Origin: Evansella sp. AB-P1
Lineage (GTDB): Bacteria; Bacillota; Bacilli; Bacillales; Salisediminibacteriaceae
NCBI RefSeq assembly: GCF_029688925.1
Contig: NZ_JARUKY010000003.1
Location: forward strand, 1 to 64,000
DNA: 64,000 nt
Direction: 5' to 3'
In this document: one piece after another, positions 24,911 through 36,650 of the stretch
How the letters are laid out: each line of letters begins with the position of its first letter
Numbering within the stretch: the first letter of the stretch is position 1
Notes under the pieces: generated by a model
Database searches by the model: none
The model's input: the letters and a program-made list of their open reading frames with translations, nothing else
Told to the model about the DNA's origin: nothing
Translations under genes and position numbers: made by a program

Positions 24911-25855
24911 TTAAAGCATAGATAATAGTCGCTGTGAAAGCTTCAATGCATCATGCCTTAAGAAGTAATTATCAAAAAACAGTAATTCATCATCCACAAT
25001 CTCTATTCCCATTTTTTGTAGTCTTGTTTCATCTACTTCTACAAACTCTGCACCCTCATCCCCATACCTTTTGGCATAAGAATAAGGTATTTTCTGTTTA
25101 TTTACGATAATTGCATTTAATATTTGACTTCCAACATGATCATAAATGGCTTGCACATGATCTCCTGCAGTAAAGCCTTTTGTTTCGCCAGGTTGGGTCA
25201 TGACATTACATATATATATCTTCCAGGCTTTTGATTTCTTTATAACATCTGAAATTTGTGGCACCAGTAAGTTTGGAATAATACTAGTGTATAAACTTCC
25301 AGGTCCCAATACAATTAAATCAGCTTTTTCTAATGCAAGCAACGTTTCTTGCAGTGGCTCAGGGTGAGAAGGCTCTAAATATACTCTTTTAATTCGTTTT
25401 CCTGCTAATGGAATATTAGATTCTCCTTCTACAAAGGTCCCATCTTCTAATTCAGCGTGAAGAATTATTTCCTCGTTAGCTGCTGGAAGTACTTTACCTT
25501 TCACATTCAAGACTCTACTTATTTCTTGTACACCTCTAGCAAAGTCCCCCGTTATAGACGTCATACCCGCTAATAATAAATTACCAAGGGAATGACCGGA
25601 TAACCCACTACCATTTTTAAAACGATGCTGAAATAGCTGTTCCACTAATGGCTCCACTTCAGACAATGCAATCAGAACATTTCTTACATCTCCAGGAGGA
25701 GGTATTCTCAATTCTTTCCTTAATCTCCCAGAGCTACCACCATCATCTGCCACCGTTACAATAGCAGTTATATCCACTGGAAAGGTTTTCAATCCTCTTA
25801 ACAGAACAGATAAGCCAGTGCCTCCACCTATAACAACAACATTCGCCTTTTTCAA
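24911..25855 (-). CDS. glmR: Gluconeogenesis/cell-wall regulator GlmR (YvcK)
   Basis: UDP-GlcNAc-binding protein that stimulates GlmS and is needed on gluconeogenic carbon sources. 314 residues of the CofD-like fold: [17 protein letters not shown] at the N terminus, [36 protein letters not shown] and [16 protein letters not shown]. The start codon is TTG and overlaps the rapZ stop in the sequence TTGA, so the two are translationally coupled. Confidence 0.95.
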   Translation of the reverse strand: MKKANVVVIGGGTGLSVLLRGLKTFPVDITAIVTVADDGGSSGRLRKELRIPPPGDVRNVLIALSEVEPLVEQLFQHRFKNGSGLSGHSLGNLLLAGMTSITGDFARGVQEISRVLNVKGKVLPAANEEIILHAELEDGTFVEGESNIPLAGKRIKRVYLEPSHPEPLQETLLALEKADLIVLGPGSLYTSIIPNLLVPQISDVIKKSKAWKIYICNVMTQPGETKGFTAGDHVQAIYDHVGSQILNAIIVNKQKIPYSYAKRYGDEGAEFVEVDETRLQKMGIEIVDDELLFFDNYFLRHDALKLSQRLLSML

Positions 25856-26757
25856 CCTTCTAGCTTTCCTTTCTCAGTATCTCGATGGGTAACATACGTA
25901 TAGTATCCATCTTCTGCTAATTTCGACTTGAAAAATTCAGCTAATGTTACGGATCGATGTTTTCCTCCAGTACAACCAATAGCTACTACAAGCTGACTTT
26001 TTCCCTCTCTTTTATAATGAGGGAGCATATATTCTAATAAGTCATTTAGTTTTTCAATAAATTGCTGTGTTTCTGACCATTTTAACACATAATCAGACAC
26101 TTGTTTATCTAGTCCGGTTTTAGGACGCAAATGATCAATATAATGGGGGTTTGGTAGAAATCTCACATCAAAAACTAAGTCTGCATCAATCGGGATGCCG
26201 TGCTTATATCCAAATGATAATATTTGCACATTAAACACCTGTTTATCAGAAGAAAAACGTTGAATAATCCGTTCTCTTAAATGTACAGGCTTTAAATCAC
26301 TTGTATCGACGATCATTTGTGCCTGTCCCTTTAAGTCATCTAATAGATTCCGTTCAATCTGTATTCCTTCAAGTGGAGGACCACCTCCAGCAAGAGGATG
26401 AGAACGTCGTGTTTCTTTATATCGTCTAACTAAAACATTATCTTTGGAATCTAAAAACAAAATTTGAGGAACTACCTTTGATTCTCTTCCAATCGTATCT
26501 ATAGCTCCAAATAATTGATCAAAGAACTCTCTTCCTCTTAAATCAATGACGAGAGCTACCTTTTGCATTTTTCCACCTGACCCTTCAACAAGGTCAATAA
26601 ATTTTGGGATTAATGCTGGTGGTAGATTATCTACACAGAAATATCCCATATCCTCAAAGCTTTGTACTGCTACAGTTTTCCCTGCACCAGACATTCCTGT
26701 AATAATGACAAGCTCTAAATCTTGAGAAGTCTGATTCGAATCTACATTTTGATCCAT
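25852..26757 (-). CDS. rapZ: RapZ/YvcJ family nucleotide-binding protein
   Basis: P-loop protein that binds and hydrolyses GTP/ATP. The Gram-negative homologue RapZ controls GlmS through small RNAs; YvcJ in B. subtilis affects competence, and its exact role is unclear. 301 residues with Walker A GMSGAGKT (21-28), [10 protein letters not shown], and the C-terminal RNA-binding-type domain with [11 protein letters not shown]. Start taken at ATG 26757, six bases after AAAGGTGGG; the reading frame continues 21 codons upstream without a site. Confidence 0.94.
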   Translation of the reverse strand: MDQNVDSNQTSQDLELVIITGMSGAGKTVAVQSFEDMGYFCVDNLPPALIPKFIDLVEGSGGKMQKVALVIDLRGREFFDQLFGAIDTIGRESKVVPQILFLDSKDNVLVRRYKETRRSHPLAGGGPPLEGIQIERNLLDDLKGQAQMIVDTSDLKPVHLRERIIQRFSSDKQVFNVQILSFGYKHGIPIDADLVFDVRFLPNPHYIDHLRPKTGLDKQVSDYVLKWSETQQFIEKLNDLLEYMLPHYKREGKSQLVVAIGCTGGKHRSVTLAEFFKSKLAEDGYYTYVTHRDTEKGKLEG

Positions 26758-26800
26758 GTTAACCCCACCTTTCTGTTCTAATGAAATATTATTTTCATTT

Positions 26801-27292
26801 TTAAATATTCGTTTTATCATTATTAAGGTTACTATCCAATCGGTAATCTAATAGCTTAAATTCTTTTGTATAAACAAATGTACCGTACATGATTTCTTTA
26901 TTTTGTAATATATGATCAAAAATAAAGTAATCCCCAGGAGCCATAGGTAATTGTTGTAGGGATTGAATTGGTTGCCAAGCTAGTAGTCCTTCTGGGGAAT
27001 TTTCTAATAGTTCTCCAGTAAACTGTGTTGAAAAAAATGTAAACATCATCCATTCATCGATGACTTCATTTTCTTCTTCCACTACAATAGTGAAAATTCC
27101 CTTTAGTTCTGGATCGATTAATTTTAATCCTGTCTCTTCATAAAACTCTCTTTTCACACTTTCTCGAATGGATTCACCAACTTCCATCTTCCCACCTGGT
27201 GCAACCCACCATCCACGACTTGGTTTTTTTAATGACAAAGCCTGGTTATCCTTAAGTAAAATACAATTGGTAACTCGCTGCAATATTCTCAC
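26801..27292 (-). CDS. yvcI: NUDIX hydrolase YvcI
   Basis: NUDIX pyrophosphatase, possibly cleaning up 8-oxo-dGTP or other nucleoside diphosphate derivatives. The NUDIX box is clear: [24 protein letters not shown] with REFYEETG as core (quoted in part). B. subtilis YvcI begins similarly with LQRVTNCIL. The annotated start is GTG at 27292, which abuts GAGG; a TTG at 27283 with better spacing may be used instead. It heads the yvcI-rapZ-glmR-whiA-crh group. Confidence 0.88.
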   Translation of the reverse strand: MRILQRVTNCILLKDNQALSLKKPSRGWWVAPGGKMEVGESIRESVKREFYEETGLKLIDPELKGIFTIVVEEENEVIDEWMMFTFFSTQFTGELLENSPEGLLAWQPIQSLQQLPMAPGDYFIFDHILQNKEIMYGTFVYTKEFKLLDYRLDSNLNNDKTNI

Positions 27293-27658
27293 CTCAAACT
27301 ATGAGATCCATCTATCCCTATTTACTATTAAGTGATAATTTATTATACCATTGAAATGGAGCATAGAAGGAATAAGTGAACTGCGATCTCTTTCTTTATA
27401 ATATGAATTCACAATTTTTTCATTAATTATTACAAATGACATCTCTTCATACTATTCAATGAAGATCTTGAAGTGCTATTGTCCTCCACTTCTCCTTGAA
27501 AGTTTTGTTATTTTGTCATTCCCTTTAGATTAAAAAATCGGTTGTTATAATATAACAGCTTATACACAAATTATACTACATCTTATTTCTTTCAACCATC
27601 TGCAAAAACTATGTAAAATGGTTTTTTTTGGATAAGTGGTAAACAAAACAAAAAAATA

Positions 27659-27678
27659 GCACGAGTGAATACTCGTGC
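27659..27678. terminator. Hairpin terminator in the trxB-yvcI gap
   Basis: GCACGAG and CTCGTGC form a perfect 7-bp stem with a six-base loop, with A/T runs on both sides so it can work on either strand. The gap from 27293 to 28003 is very A/T-rich and shows no coding sequence. Confidence 0.6.
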
Positions 27679-27906
27679 AAAAAATAATATATAAAAAAGG
27701 GGGTCAATTACTTATTTATATCATATCCATTTTATATTTCAGCATTGTTACAATAGGGTTAAGTGACAATTACTTTTTATTATAATTTGTCGTTCGTCTT
27801 TTAACATTATGAAAAAAGAGATAACCTTTTTACATTCCACATATATAACAGATAAAAAAAAATTGTAATACAGTTTGTACACACCCTTACACTAACATAA
27901 ATTGAA

Positions 27907-27947
27907 AAAAGAAAAAACAGACCAAATAAAATGTAATTTGATCTGTT
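27907..27947 (-). terminator. trxB terminator
   Basis: CAGACCAAAT (about 27919-27928) pairs with ATTTGATCTG (about 27937-27946) with one G-T pair; minus-strand TTTTTTC follows. It lies 55 bases beyond the trxB stop codon. Confidence 0.7.
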
Positions 27948-28003
27948 GAAAATTGATTGATTTTAAATTTTTTTCACAAACTTTATTAACCTATATAATG
28001 TCG

Positions 28004-29338
<1,335 letters not shown>

Positions 29339-30418
29339 TTACTCAATGGTCTCTAAAAGATCAATTGGCTCTGTATAAATAAACCAGTTATCGTCAGGAA
29401 GTATATTGTCCTCTTGAACGGATAATTGCTCTAAAAATGTTTCCGCGATGATATCATTTTCAGTGTCAATATCTCTCACCTTTTCCCAGAGTTTCCGTGA
29501 CTTTTTATAATAACCGTTTTTCCAAGCTACTACTGCCATTTGATGAAAATATGCTGGAAGCTTATTAAAATCACTTTCATGTAATAACTTTTTAAACCAT
29601 TTATAGGAAACACTGTATTCGCCAACTAAATATAAAGTTTTCGCTAAATAATAGCAATGCCAATCCTTAATCGGTCTAAGGTTAACTATATTTTTTACCC
29701 AAACATGTTGTTTATTATGTCCCTCCTTCGTTAAAAGGACAGTCATAATACACTGAGCTAGAAAATTTGGTTCATCCTTTATGAGAAGATCCTGTAAGAT
29801 TGATTTTGCATGCTCTAACTCTCCTTGATACATTAAAGATTCTGCAAGGTAAGCATAAACATCCCAATCTTTCGGATTTTCCATTAAATAACCTCTTGCT
29901 TCTTTCTCCGCTTGAATATATTCACCTTTATTTATCAAGTCAACAATTTTTTCAAGCTCTGAAGGTTCAAAAGAAAAAAGTGAAGTTTCATCATCACCAA
30001 AAAGGAGCTCCTCTTCAAGCATATATAGAAAGGAGTGTGCATCCTCAGAAAATTCACCTTCTGGCTCCATCTGTATATACTTATTTAAACGTAGCTTTGC
30101 TAGATCAAACTTCCCAAGATGAGCATAATTGTTTGCCATAAAGAAATAACACTCTGCCATTGTTTCATCAATTTCCGAAACAATTTTTAGCAATAAGTCA
30201 TTTGCTCGTTCAAATTCCCCTTTTTCAGATAGGACAATTGCTAGCTGGCAAACAAAAACTGGCTCCTCAGGTTCAATACGAATGGCTCGCTCGATATACT
30301 GTAGGGCTTGATCAATTTGGCGGTTTTGATAGGCTTCAATTCCTTTTTTGTAAAAATAGCCACCATCTTGCATAAAGGGTATCACTTGTCCCTTTTTGTT
30401 GGAATGTAATTCAGACAT
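29339..30418 (-). CDS. TPR-repeat protein YvcD type
   Basis: Tetratricopeptide-repeat protein of 359 residues, probably a cytoplasmic protein-interaction scaffold. Repeats are visible along the length, e.g. GGYFYKKGIEAYQNRQIDQA, AECYFFMANNYAHLGKFDLA, DWDVYAYLAESLMYQGELEH and AYFHQMAVVAWKNGYYKKSR. No signal peptide or membrane helix. Start at ATG 30418, nine bases after GGAGG. Located between his genes and trxB like B. subtilis yvcD; the function there is also unknown. Confidence 0.88.
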   Translation of the reverse strand: MSELHSNKKGQVIPFMQDGGYFYKKGIEAYQNRQIDQALQYIERAIRIEPEEPVFVCQLAIVLSEKGEFERANDLLLKIVSEIDETMAECYFFMANNYAHLGKFDLAKLRLNKYIQMEPEGEFSEDAHSFLYMLEEELLFGDDETSLFSFEPSELEKIVDLINKGEYIQAEKEARGYLMENPKDWDVYAYLAESLMYQGELEHAKSILQDLLIKDEPNFLAQCIMTVLLTKEGHNKQHVWVKNIVNLRPIKDWHCYYLAKTLYLVGEYSVSYKWFKKLLHESDFNKLPAYFHQMAVVAWKNGYYKKSRKLWEKVRDIDTENDIIAETFLEQLSVQEDNILPDDNWFIYTEPIDLLETIE

Positions 30419-30643
30419 AATGTGAGCCTCCAATCGTAAAAAAAATACATTGTACGTTGTAATCCTAACTTCATTTTACTTTTTCTTAGACAAATGGATA
30501 TAAGAGTAAATACAATTTCCAATACCAATAATATAATAATTGCAGTATAACACGTCAAACCCACATTAAACAACGGCGCTGAAACCAATACAATAGTTGT
30601 TCAATCCTCTAGGATGAAGGGATTAATGGATACTATGATATAA

Positions 30644-30695
30644 AAAAAAGATGCCTCAGGGATAATATACTCCCTTGAGACACCTAATAAATCGA
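30644..30695 (-). terminator. Terminator of the pectate lyase gene
   Basis: GATGCCTCAGGGA (about 30652-30664) pairs with CTCCCTTGAGACAC (about 30671-30684) with G-T pairs; minus-strand TTTTTTTT follows. It begins 20 bases beyond the stop codon. Confidence 0.75.
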
Positions 30696-30704
30696 ATTAT
30701 TTTT

Positions 30705-33700
30705 TTATTTTTGTACGTTAATACCCATTCTGTTTCTTCCCACTAGCACGGCTGTCATTCCAAATGCTAGTAAAATAAATCCTACCAATAACATGTTATA
30801 CATATTTGTGGCTGTATCAGGTAACGCTTCTCCATCGTCAGATTTTTCATCTTCTGTAGAAGTATCATCCTTTGTTTCGTCAGCCTTTTCTTCAGTTCCA
30901 TCATCTTCCGTTTTTTCTTCCTCATCTTCTTTTGGAGATTTAGAGTCTGAATCATCTACAGGATCTTTATCCTCATCATTCTCCTCATCCCCATCCAAGC
31001 CGTTAGAAGGTTCATTTTCTTCAGTAACATGAGCTAAAACACCATACAACGAGAAGCTTGTTACATTTGCAGAAACAGTTCCTTCCGTTGCATCTACAAC
31101 ACTTTCGATTGGTGTCCATTGTCCAGTATCTCCACTAAAGTGATAGATTTGGATATCTCCAGCTTCATATACATCTGTATTATAATTAAAAATTAGAGTG
31201 AAACTACCATCAAATGAAGTTTCATTGGGATTATGGAAATTAAATCGGTATAGGTCACCAGCAATTTCAAATGTGGTTCCACTAACCAATTCTCCCTGTT
31301 CAGCTTCTAATACCTCTTCTACAGTAAGACTTGAACCAGCAGGTAAATCCTCAGGGAATACAATATACGAGTTTGTTCCTGGAATATTTACCTTATCTCC
31401 TCCTGATACCTCTGTTTGTACACCACCAATAATTACTTTACGATCATTCTCCTGATCTTCATCATTTCCAGGTGGCTGTTCTACAGGTGGTTCTTCTACA
31501 GGTGGCTCTTCTACTGGTGGTTCATCCACAGGCGGCTCCTCTTCACCCGGTGGTTCCTCTACTGGTGGTTCTTCCACTGGTGGTTCTTCTTGTTCTACTA
31601 AAGCACTAACTTTTAAGTTATCTACATAGTGCTCTCGTTCACTACTTCCTGGTGTTTGAGATCTCACCTGGGAAATGTGGGTAGATTCATTAAAGAATGG
31701 TTGATTTTCTAAGATTAGCTCTCCATCAATATAGAGATCGAATGATTGTGCCGGAATATCTACGATTACGGCTACATTTCTCCATACACCATTTTCATTT
31801 TCTATTCCACTATCCATAAAGGTATTGTCTGGATATCTTGGTTTAAATTGATGATCGCGGGTTTCTATTCGTACAACATCCGTTCCACTAGCATCCGCTA
31901 AAGCGATGACATGTGCCGCATTTGATCTAGTAGGTTGCATAAAATCAAGCTGGGCTAGTACTAATCCTTCTTGAGCATCAAAGGCTTTTGCAAAACTATT
32001 GCCCTGGTTAGACGCTGGAAGTTCTAATACTTTTCCAGTACGATGTGGTAACTCCATTACTAAACCTTCATCCCCACCAAATGTAAATCCTGCAGGCTGT
32101 GCACCTGTTTCTACACTATTGAAATTTTCATTTATAAGTACAACTTCTTCAAACCCTTCAGGAATATCAGGTCCATTACCACTCTCAACGGGCTCCTCTT
32201 TCTCAACAAGCTCCATCACTTTTAAGTTATCTACATAGTGCTCTCGTTCACTACTTCCTGGTGTTTGAGATCTCACCTGGGAAATGTGGGTAGATTCATT
32301 AAAGAATGGTTGATTTTCTAAGATTAGCTCTCCATCAATATAGAGATCGAATGATTGTGCCGGAATATCTACGATTACGGCTACATTTCTCCATACACCA
32401 TTTTCATTTTCTATTCCACTATCCATAAAGGTATTGTCTGGATATCTTGGTTTAAATTGATGATCACGGGTTTCTATTCGTACAACATCCGTTCCACTAG
32501 CATCCGCTAAAGCGATGACATGTGCCGCATTTGATCTAGTAGGTTGCATAAAATCAAGCTGGGCTAGTATTAATCCCTCTTGAGCATCAAAGGCTTTTGT
32601 AAAACTATTGCCCTGGTTAGACGCTGGAAGTTCTAATACTTTTCCAGTACGATGTGGCAACTCCATTACTGAACCTTCATCCCCACCAAATGTAAATCCT
32701 GCAGGCTGCGAACCTGTTTCTACATCGTTAAAATTCTCATCTACTAGGACAATTCCTTCGTAACCTTCAGGTATAAAAGGAATATGTTCTCCATCACCTG
32801 GTCCTGGTCCTGGTTCTGGATCTTGTCCATTGTCCACATCCATTGGATCAGGAATCCCCGGAAGTGGTAAAGGTGTTAAATCAAATTCTTTAAACTCAAC
32901 TGGCTGTATGCTACTCATTCGTACGATATCGTCCTTTTGTAGTGTTCGAACATGTGTATCCTCTGAATTTGTATTTGCCACTTGGACAAAGATTTTATCC
33001 CCAAAATAACCTGTTAATTGACTGGTTCTCATTAATTGCTGTGGCCAGTTTCCAGCCCACGCATAGCCATGTATTCTCTCCATTTCGACTTCGTGAATAC
33101 TATATCTTTTTACACCGTCACGACCGGAGAAAATTGGTTTGTTTGTACCAATTTCATAGAATCGGTACCACATAGTAGCATTATCATCCTCAATAAAGTA
33201 CACCTGATTAGGATCGCGTCCAAAATAACGATAGCCATCTACTTTTACCTCGTCCAACCATTCAAGGGCGCTTCTAATCGCATGTCTAATTTCCGGTGTT
33301 TGATTTGGTCGAGACATGAGGAAATTGATAATGGCAACTGACTCATAAGCCGTTATTGAAGGAAGCTCATAGCTACGTCCAGTCAATGGTTCATACGTTT
33401 CTGGATGATGCTGTTGCCCCCATGCTGTCAATACACCATCTACTTCTATTTGAGATTTTAAAATATAATCCAATCCGCGATTCATAGAATTTTCTACTAA
33501 ACTATAATACTCCTCCGGAACAAGATCATTATTAAAAGGATATCTTTGTTCCAAAACATCATCCCACAATTGTAAAGCATTCACCATTGCTTCGTCATTA
33601 AAGGTAACGTAGTTTGAATAATAAACGCTAGAACCAGGGTTTCCACGCTTCGGATACACTTGCGGGAAGCCACCTGAAGGATATTGCATGTTTAATAAGA

Positions 33701-35618
33701 AATAGAATCCTCTTAATATACTATTTTTTAATACTTCATCACCTGTTTCTTGGTATACCTCTGCAAGGAACTGGATTTCCGTAAATGTAGCATCGTTATC
33801 AATTGTTCCTAGTTCATTTCCATTTGAAATCTGCTTCGATCTCGGGGCACTTCCATTCCATCGCGTTCCATATTCCGTTTCCATATCTTTTGTCCAACCA
33901 CCGTGATCCATTTGCCAAGAAACGAGATTATATGCTTTTTCAATGGCTGCTTCCAGATCGCCTGTGAAAGTTGGCTCCTGTAAATCCCCTTTAAAGTTCC
34001 CTGCTTCATCCCATTCTTCTAAGCTTTTGAAAAACAACACTGTTTGTCCAAATTGGTTCGTTCCTTTTGCTGCTTTAGAAATTTGGATGTTTCTAAAGCC
34101 TGGAGACATTGTCGTCCAATGTCTTGTAGCTATTAATACATCCAAATCATTATAATCAAAGTTTTCAAAATAACTATTTAGTGTTACTGCAACGAGATCG
34201 TTGGCTAAAGCATTGACAGCTAGGATCTCTACATTTTGTTGATCAAAATCATTTAGACGAATACTATCCGCTATTTCCTTTGCCTCTCCCCATGTTAAGG
34301 CATCGGTGTCTTGATCTAAACCTGTGACAGTTTTACCTAACGCATCTATGATTGCTGCAGCTTCTCCTTGAGTAATAGTCTGTTCGTAGTTTAATGTGCC
34401 ACCTTGAATTAGGCTGTCCATATAGCCTGCATCTTTTGCAGTCTCTAAAACAAAGGAGTACCATTTGTGTGCTGGAACACCCCAAATCTCATCAAGTAAG
34501 CTTAAGTTTTTAAACTGTTCTTCTTTTTTCAGCCCTAACGCATCGTTAACTAAGGCCATAAAAGCAAGAAGACTGATAGGGGCTTCCACAACCACTTGAT
34601 CTGTAACGACAAGACCCATCTCTTTAAATTCGTTGAGTTGATTTTCTGTTATTACCTCTAACAAGTCCACAACTTCTAGATCAATAGAGTCGTCTTTTTC
34701 GTTTTGTTCCTTATTATGAACTCTCAAATGGTCCACGTTAGCACCACCGCTTGGCGCTATACCAATGGCACGAATAACGTTTTCCCCTTCAGTAAGGTCT
34801 ATTTCCATGGATGAATATCCCCATGTTGACCACCCGCCTGTAGGATCAAAGGCTAATTCTGGTTCAACCACTTCACCATTTAACACAATCTCCTTTGGAC
34901 GTAAATCGCCTCCACCATGAGCATAGCGGAAATCAAGGAAATATGCTCCTGCAACCGGAATATCAACTGTCCATTCAATCCATCCACCTGGTGCATTTGG
35001 GACATAGTCTACAAAGCCCGTCCCTGTAAAACCTGGGTGTTTATCATCTATGATCGCAGCGTCAAATAAAGCTTCTTCTGCTTCAAATATTTCATCAAAT
35101 TCCAACGTTACTTTAAGGTGATCAACATTTGCTCCACCACTTGGGGCAATTCCAATTGCCCGGATAACGTTCTCCCCCTGTTCAAGGTCTGCCTTCATGG
35201 AAGAATACTCCCACGTACTCCAACCTCCAGTAGGGTCAAAGGGTAATTCAGGGTTGATGACTTCACCGTTCAACACAATTTCCTTTGGACGTAAATCGCC
35301 TCCCCCATGTGCATAGCGGAAACCAAGTGTGTATTCTCCATCAACAGGTACATTCACTGTCCATTCAATCCATCCACCTGGTGCATTCGGTACATAATCT
35401 ACAAAGCCTGTCCCAGTAAAACCAACATGCTTATTGTCAATAATAGCAAGATCGAAATTTGCATTTTCCGCTTCATAAATACCATTCATTCCATCAGTAG
35501 TTGTACTACTTTCAAATTGATTTGCTCCTACAATACTAAGTGATGCTGTAGAAAAAATACTCATAAAGGTAAATACAAATATAATTGCCATATATCCTAT
35601 TCGTTTCATTTGCTTCAT
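30705..35618 (-). CDS. Cell-wall-anchored PL10 pectate lyase, 1637 aa
   Basis: Large surface enzyme that would cleave polygalacturonate by beta-elimination. Order: signal peptide (1 to about 33); two CBM35/6-like sugar-binding domains (about 47-173 and 177-303, each with GFTGTGFVDYVPNAPGGWIE); a degenerate S-layer-homology-like region (about 330-500); PL10 catalytic domain (about 555-880, WQMDHGGWTKDMETEYGTRW and YVTFNDEAM); two nearly identical 203-residue LamG-like modules (about 944-1134 and 1146-1339); a PPVEEPP-rich linker; a beta-rich domain (about 1391-1532); an acidic linker; and the sorting signal LPDTA near 1597, then a hydrophobic helix and GRNRM. LPDTA is the B. subtilis sortase D (YhcS) type motif. 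A perfect cre site lies 194 bases upstream. It separates hisI from the TPR gene, suggesting insertion into the conserved order. PL10 assignment is by recalled motifs. Confidence 0.9.
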   Translation of the reverse strand: MKQMKRIGYMAIIFVFTFMSIFSTASLSIVGANQFESSTTTDGMNGIYEAENANFDLAIIDNKHVGFTGTGFVDYVPNAPGGWIEWTVNVPVDGEYTLGFRYAHGGGDLRPKEIVLNGEVINPELPFDPTGGWSTWEYSSMKADLEQGENVIRAIGIAPSGGANVDHLKVTLEFDEIFEAEEALFDAAIIDDKHPGFTGTGFVDYVPNAPGGWIEWTVDIPVAGAYFLDFRYAHGGGDLRPKEIVLNGEVVEPELAFDPTGGWSTWGYSSMEIDLTEGENVIRAIGIAPSGGANVDHLRVHNKEQNEKDDSIDLEVVDLLEVITENQLNEFKEMGLVVTDQVVVEAPISLLAFMALVNDALGLKKEEQFKNLSLLDEIWGVPAHKWYSFVLETAKDAGYMDSLIQGGTLNYEQTITQGEAAAIIDALGKTVTGLDQDTDALTWGEAKEIADSIRLNDFDQQNVEILAVNALANDLVAVTLNSYFENFDYNDLDVLIATRHWTTMSPGFRNIQISKAAKGTNQFGQTVLFFKSLEEWDEAGNFKGDLQEPTFTGDLEAAIEKAYNLVSWQMDHGGWTKDMETEYGTRWNGSAPRSKQISNGNELGTIDNDATFTEIQFLAEVYQETGDEVLKNSILRGFYFLLNMQYPSGGFPQVYPKRGNPGSSVYYSNYVTFNDEAMVNALQLWDDVLEQRYPFNNDLVPEEYYSLVENSMNRGLDYILKSQIEVDGVLTAWGQQHHPETYEPLTGRSYELPSITAYESVAIINFLMSRPNQTPEIRHAIRSALEWLDEVKVDGYRYFGRDPNQVYFIEDDNATMWYRFYEIGTNKPIFSGRDGVKRYSIHEVEMERIHGYAWAGNWPQQLMRTSQLTGYFGDKIFVQVANTNSEDTHVRTLQKDDIVRMSSIQPVEFKEFDLTPLPLPGIPDPMDVDNGQDPEPGPGPGDGEHIPFIPEGYEGIVLVDENFNDVETGSQPAGFTFGGDEGSVMELPHRTGKVLELPASNQGNSFTKAFDAQEGLILAQLDFMQPTRSNAAHVIALADASGTDVVRIETRDHQFKPRYPDNTFMDSGIENENGVWRNVAVIVDIPAQSFDLYIDGELILENQPFFNESTHISQVRSQTPGSSEREHYVDNLKVMELVEKEEPVESGNGPDIPEGFEEVVLINENFNSVETGAQPAGFTFGGDEGLVMELPHRTGKVLELPASNQGNSFAKAFDAQEGLVLAQLDFMQPTRSNAAHVIALADASGTDVVRIETRDHQFKPRYPDNTFMDSGIENENGVWRNVAVIVDIPAQSFDLYIDGELILENQPFFNESTHISQVRSQTPGSSEREHYVDNLKVSALVEQEEPPVEEPPVEEPPGEEEPPVDEPPVEEPPVEEPPVEQPPGNDEDQENDRKVIIGGVQTEVSGGDKVNIPGTNSYIVFPEDLPAGSSLTVEEVLEAEQGELVSGTTFEIAGDLYRFNFHNPNETSFDGSFTLIFNYNTDVYEAGDIQIYHFSGDTGQWTPIESVVDATEGTVSANVTSFSLYGVLAHVTEENEPSNGLDGDEENDEDKDPVDDSDSKSPKEDEEEKTEDDGTEEKADETKDDTSTEDEKSDDGEALPDTATNMYNMLLVGFILLAFGMTAVLVGRNRMGINVQK

Positions 35619-35811
35619 ATTTTTCTCCTCTCCATTGACAAGCTAGTTTGTAAACCTATTCCTGGCGCAGTTATCAACTTATCTCCCTTCTTGTAGATTT
35701 TATGTAACATTAGTGAAACTGTATAAGGGTCTTTTCATTATAATGATTCGTCTCCTAAGTAGAATCATCAGACCTTTTACGCTTATCGTTATGTATTTGC
35801 TCTATTATGTA

Positions 35812-35826
35812 AGTAAGCGCTTTCAT
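35812..35826 (-). promoter_or_regulatory. cre site (CcpA operator) before the pectate lyase
   Basis: Minus strand ATGAAAGCGCTTACT fits the consensus WTGNAANCGNWNNCW at every position. It predicts glucose repression (or, if upstream of the promoter, activation). A possible -10 TATAAT lies at 35742-35737 without a good -35, so the promoter position relative to cre is uncertain. The rest of 35619-35889 has no gene. Confidence 0.75.
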
Positions 35827-35889
35827 AATATATTAACATGGTTTCGAAAAAATTGTGTGATTTTTTTATATATTGCAATTTTTACCCAC

Positions 35890-35934
35890 AAAAAAAAGTC
35901 TTTTCTATGAACTATTTATCAAGAAAAGACTTTT
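35890..35934 (-). terminator. Terminator of the his operon
   Basis: AAAAGTCTTTTCT (35894-35906) and AGAAAAGACTTTT (35922-35934) form a perfect 13-bp stem followed on the minus strand by further T residues. It lies 15 bases beyond the hisI stop codon. Confidence 0.85.
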
Positions 35935-35948
35935 CCTGTTGAAGATTG

Positions 35949-36650
35949 TTATTTTTCCCCATGCCTTTCAGCTAATCGTCTTAACACAGCGTCTAAAGGT
36001 AATTTTTGCTCTCTAAGTAATACTAGCCAATGATAAAGCAAGTCAGCACTTTCCCAAGTAAGCTCTTCCTTCGAACGGTTTTTGGCAGCAATAACTACTT
36101 CTGTTGCTTCTTCCCCTACTTTTTTTAAGATCTTATCTACCCCTTCGTCAAATAAATACGTAGTGTAAGAACCTTCAGGGCGTTCTGCCTCCCGTTCAGC
36201 AATAACCGACTCCAATTGCTCAATAATGGCAAAACGACCAGCTCGTTGTTCATATCCTGCACTCTCGGATTCTGTGTCTCCCCCATTTTCACCTGGTGCT
36301 GCTTCTGCAAAACGTTCCCCTTCTAGTTTTCCAGTAAAGCAAGTGAATGTTCCTTCGTGACACGCTGGGCCACTTGGCTCCACTAACACAACGATGGCAT
36401 CCTGGTCGCAATCAAGAAGCATTTGCACAATTCGTTGCGTATTACCAGAGGTTGCCCCTTTGTGCCAAAGTTCCTGACGAGATCGACTGTAAAACCACGT
36501 CTCTCCTGTCTCTAAGCTTTTTGTCAATGACTCCTCATTCATGTATGCTAACGTTAAAACCTCTTTCGTTTGGTAATCTTGCACGATTGCTGGAACAAGT
36601 CCCTTATCATCAAATTGAACGGCATTTTTATCGAACTTTACATTTGTCAT
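35949..36650 (-). CDS. hisI: HisIE: PR-AMP cyclohydrolase/PR-ATP pyrophosphatase
   Basis: Bifunctional enzyme for steps 2 and 3 of histidine synthesis. The N-terminal cyclohydrolase half (about 1-110) has LAYMNEESL, the [17 protein letters not shown] motif, and metal ligands in DCDQDA and CHEGTFTCF. The C-terminal pyrophosphatase half (about 140-233) has [20 protein letters not shown] and [13 protein letters not shown]. The linker between them ([20 protein letters not shown]) is longer and more acidic than in B. subtilis. It overlaps hisF by four bases. Confidence 0.97.
   Translation of the reverse strand: MTNVKFDKNAVQFDDKGLVPAIVQDYQTKEVLTLAYMNEESLTKSLETGETWFYSRSRQELWHKGATSGNTQRIVQMLLDCDQDAIVVLVEPSGPACHEGTFTCFTGKLEGERFAEAAPGENGGDTESESAGYEQRAGRFAIIEQLESVIAEREAERPEGSYTTYLFDEGVDKILKKVGEEATEVVIAAKNRSKEELTWESADLLYHWLVLLREQKLPLDAVLRRLAERHGEK

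Noticed and set aside
30382-30588. 68-codon minus-strand ORF upstream of the TPR gene
   Set aside because: It overlaps the TPR gene start in another frame and has no ribosome binding site.
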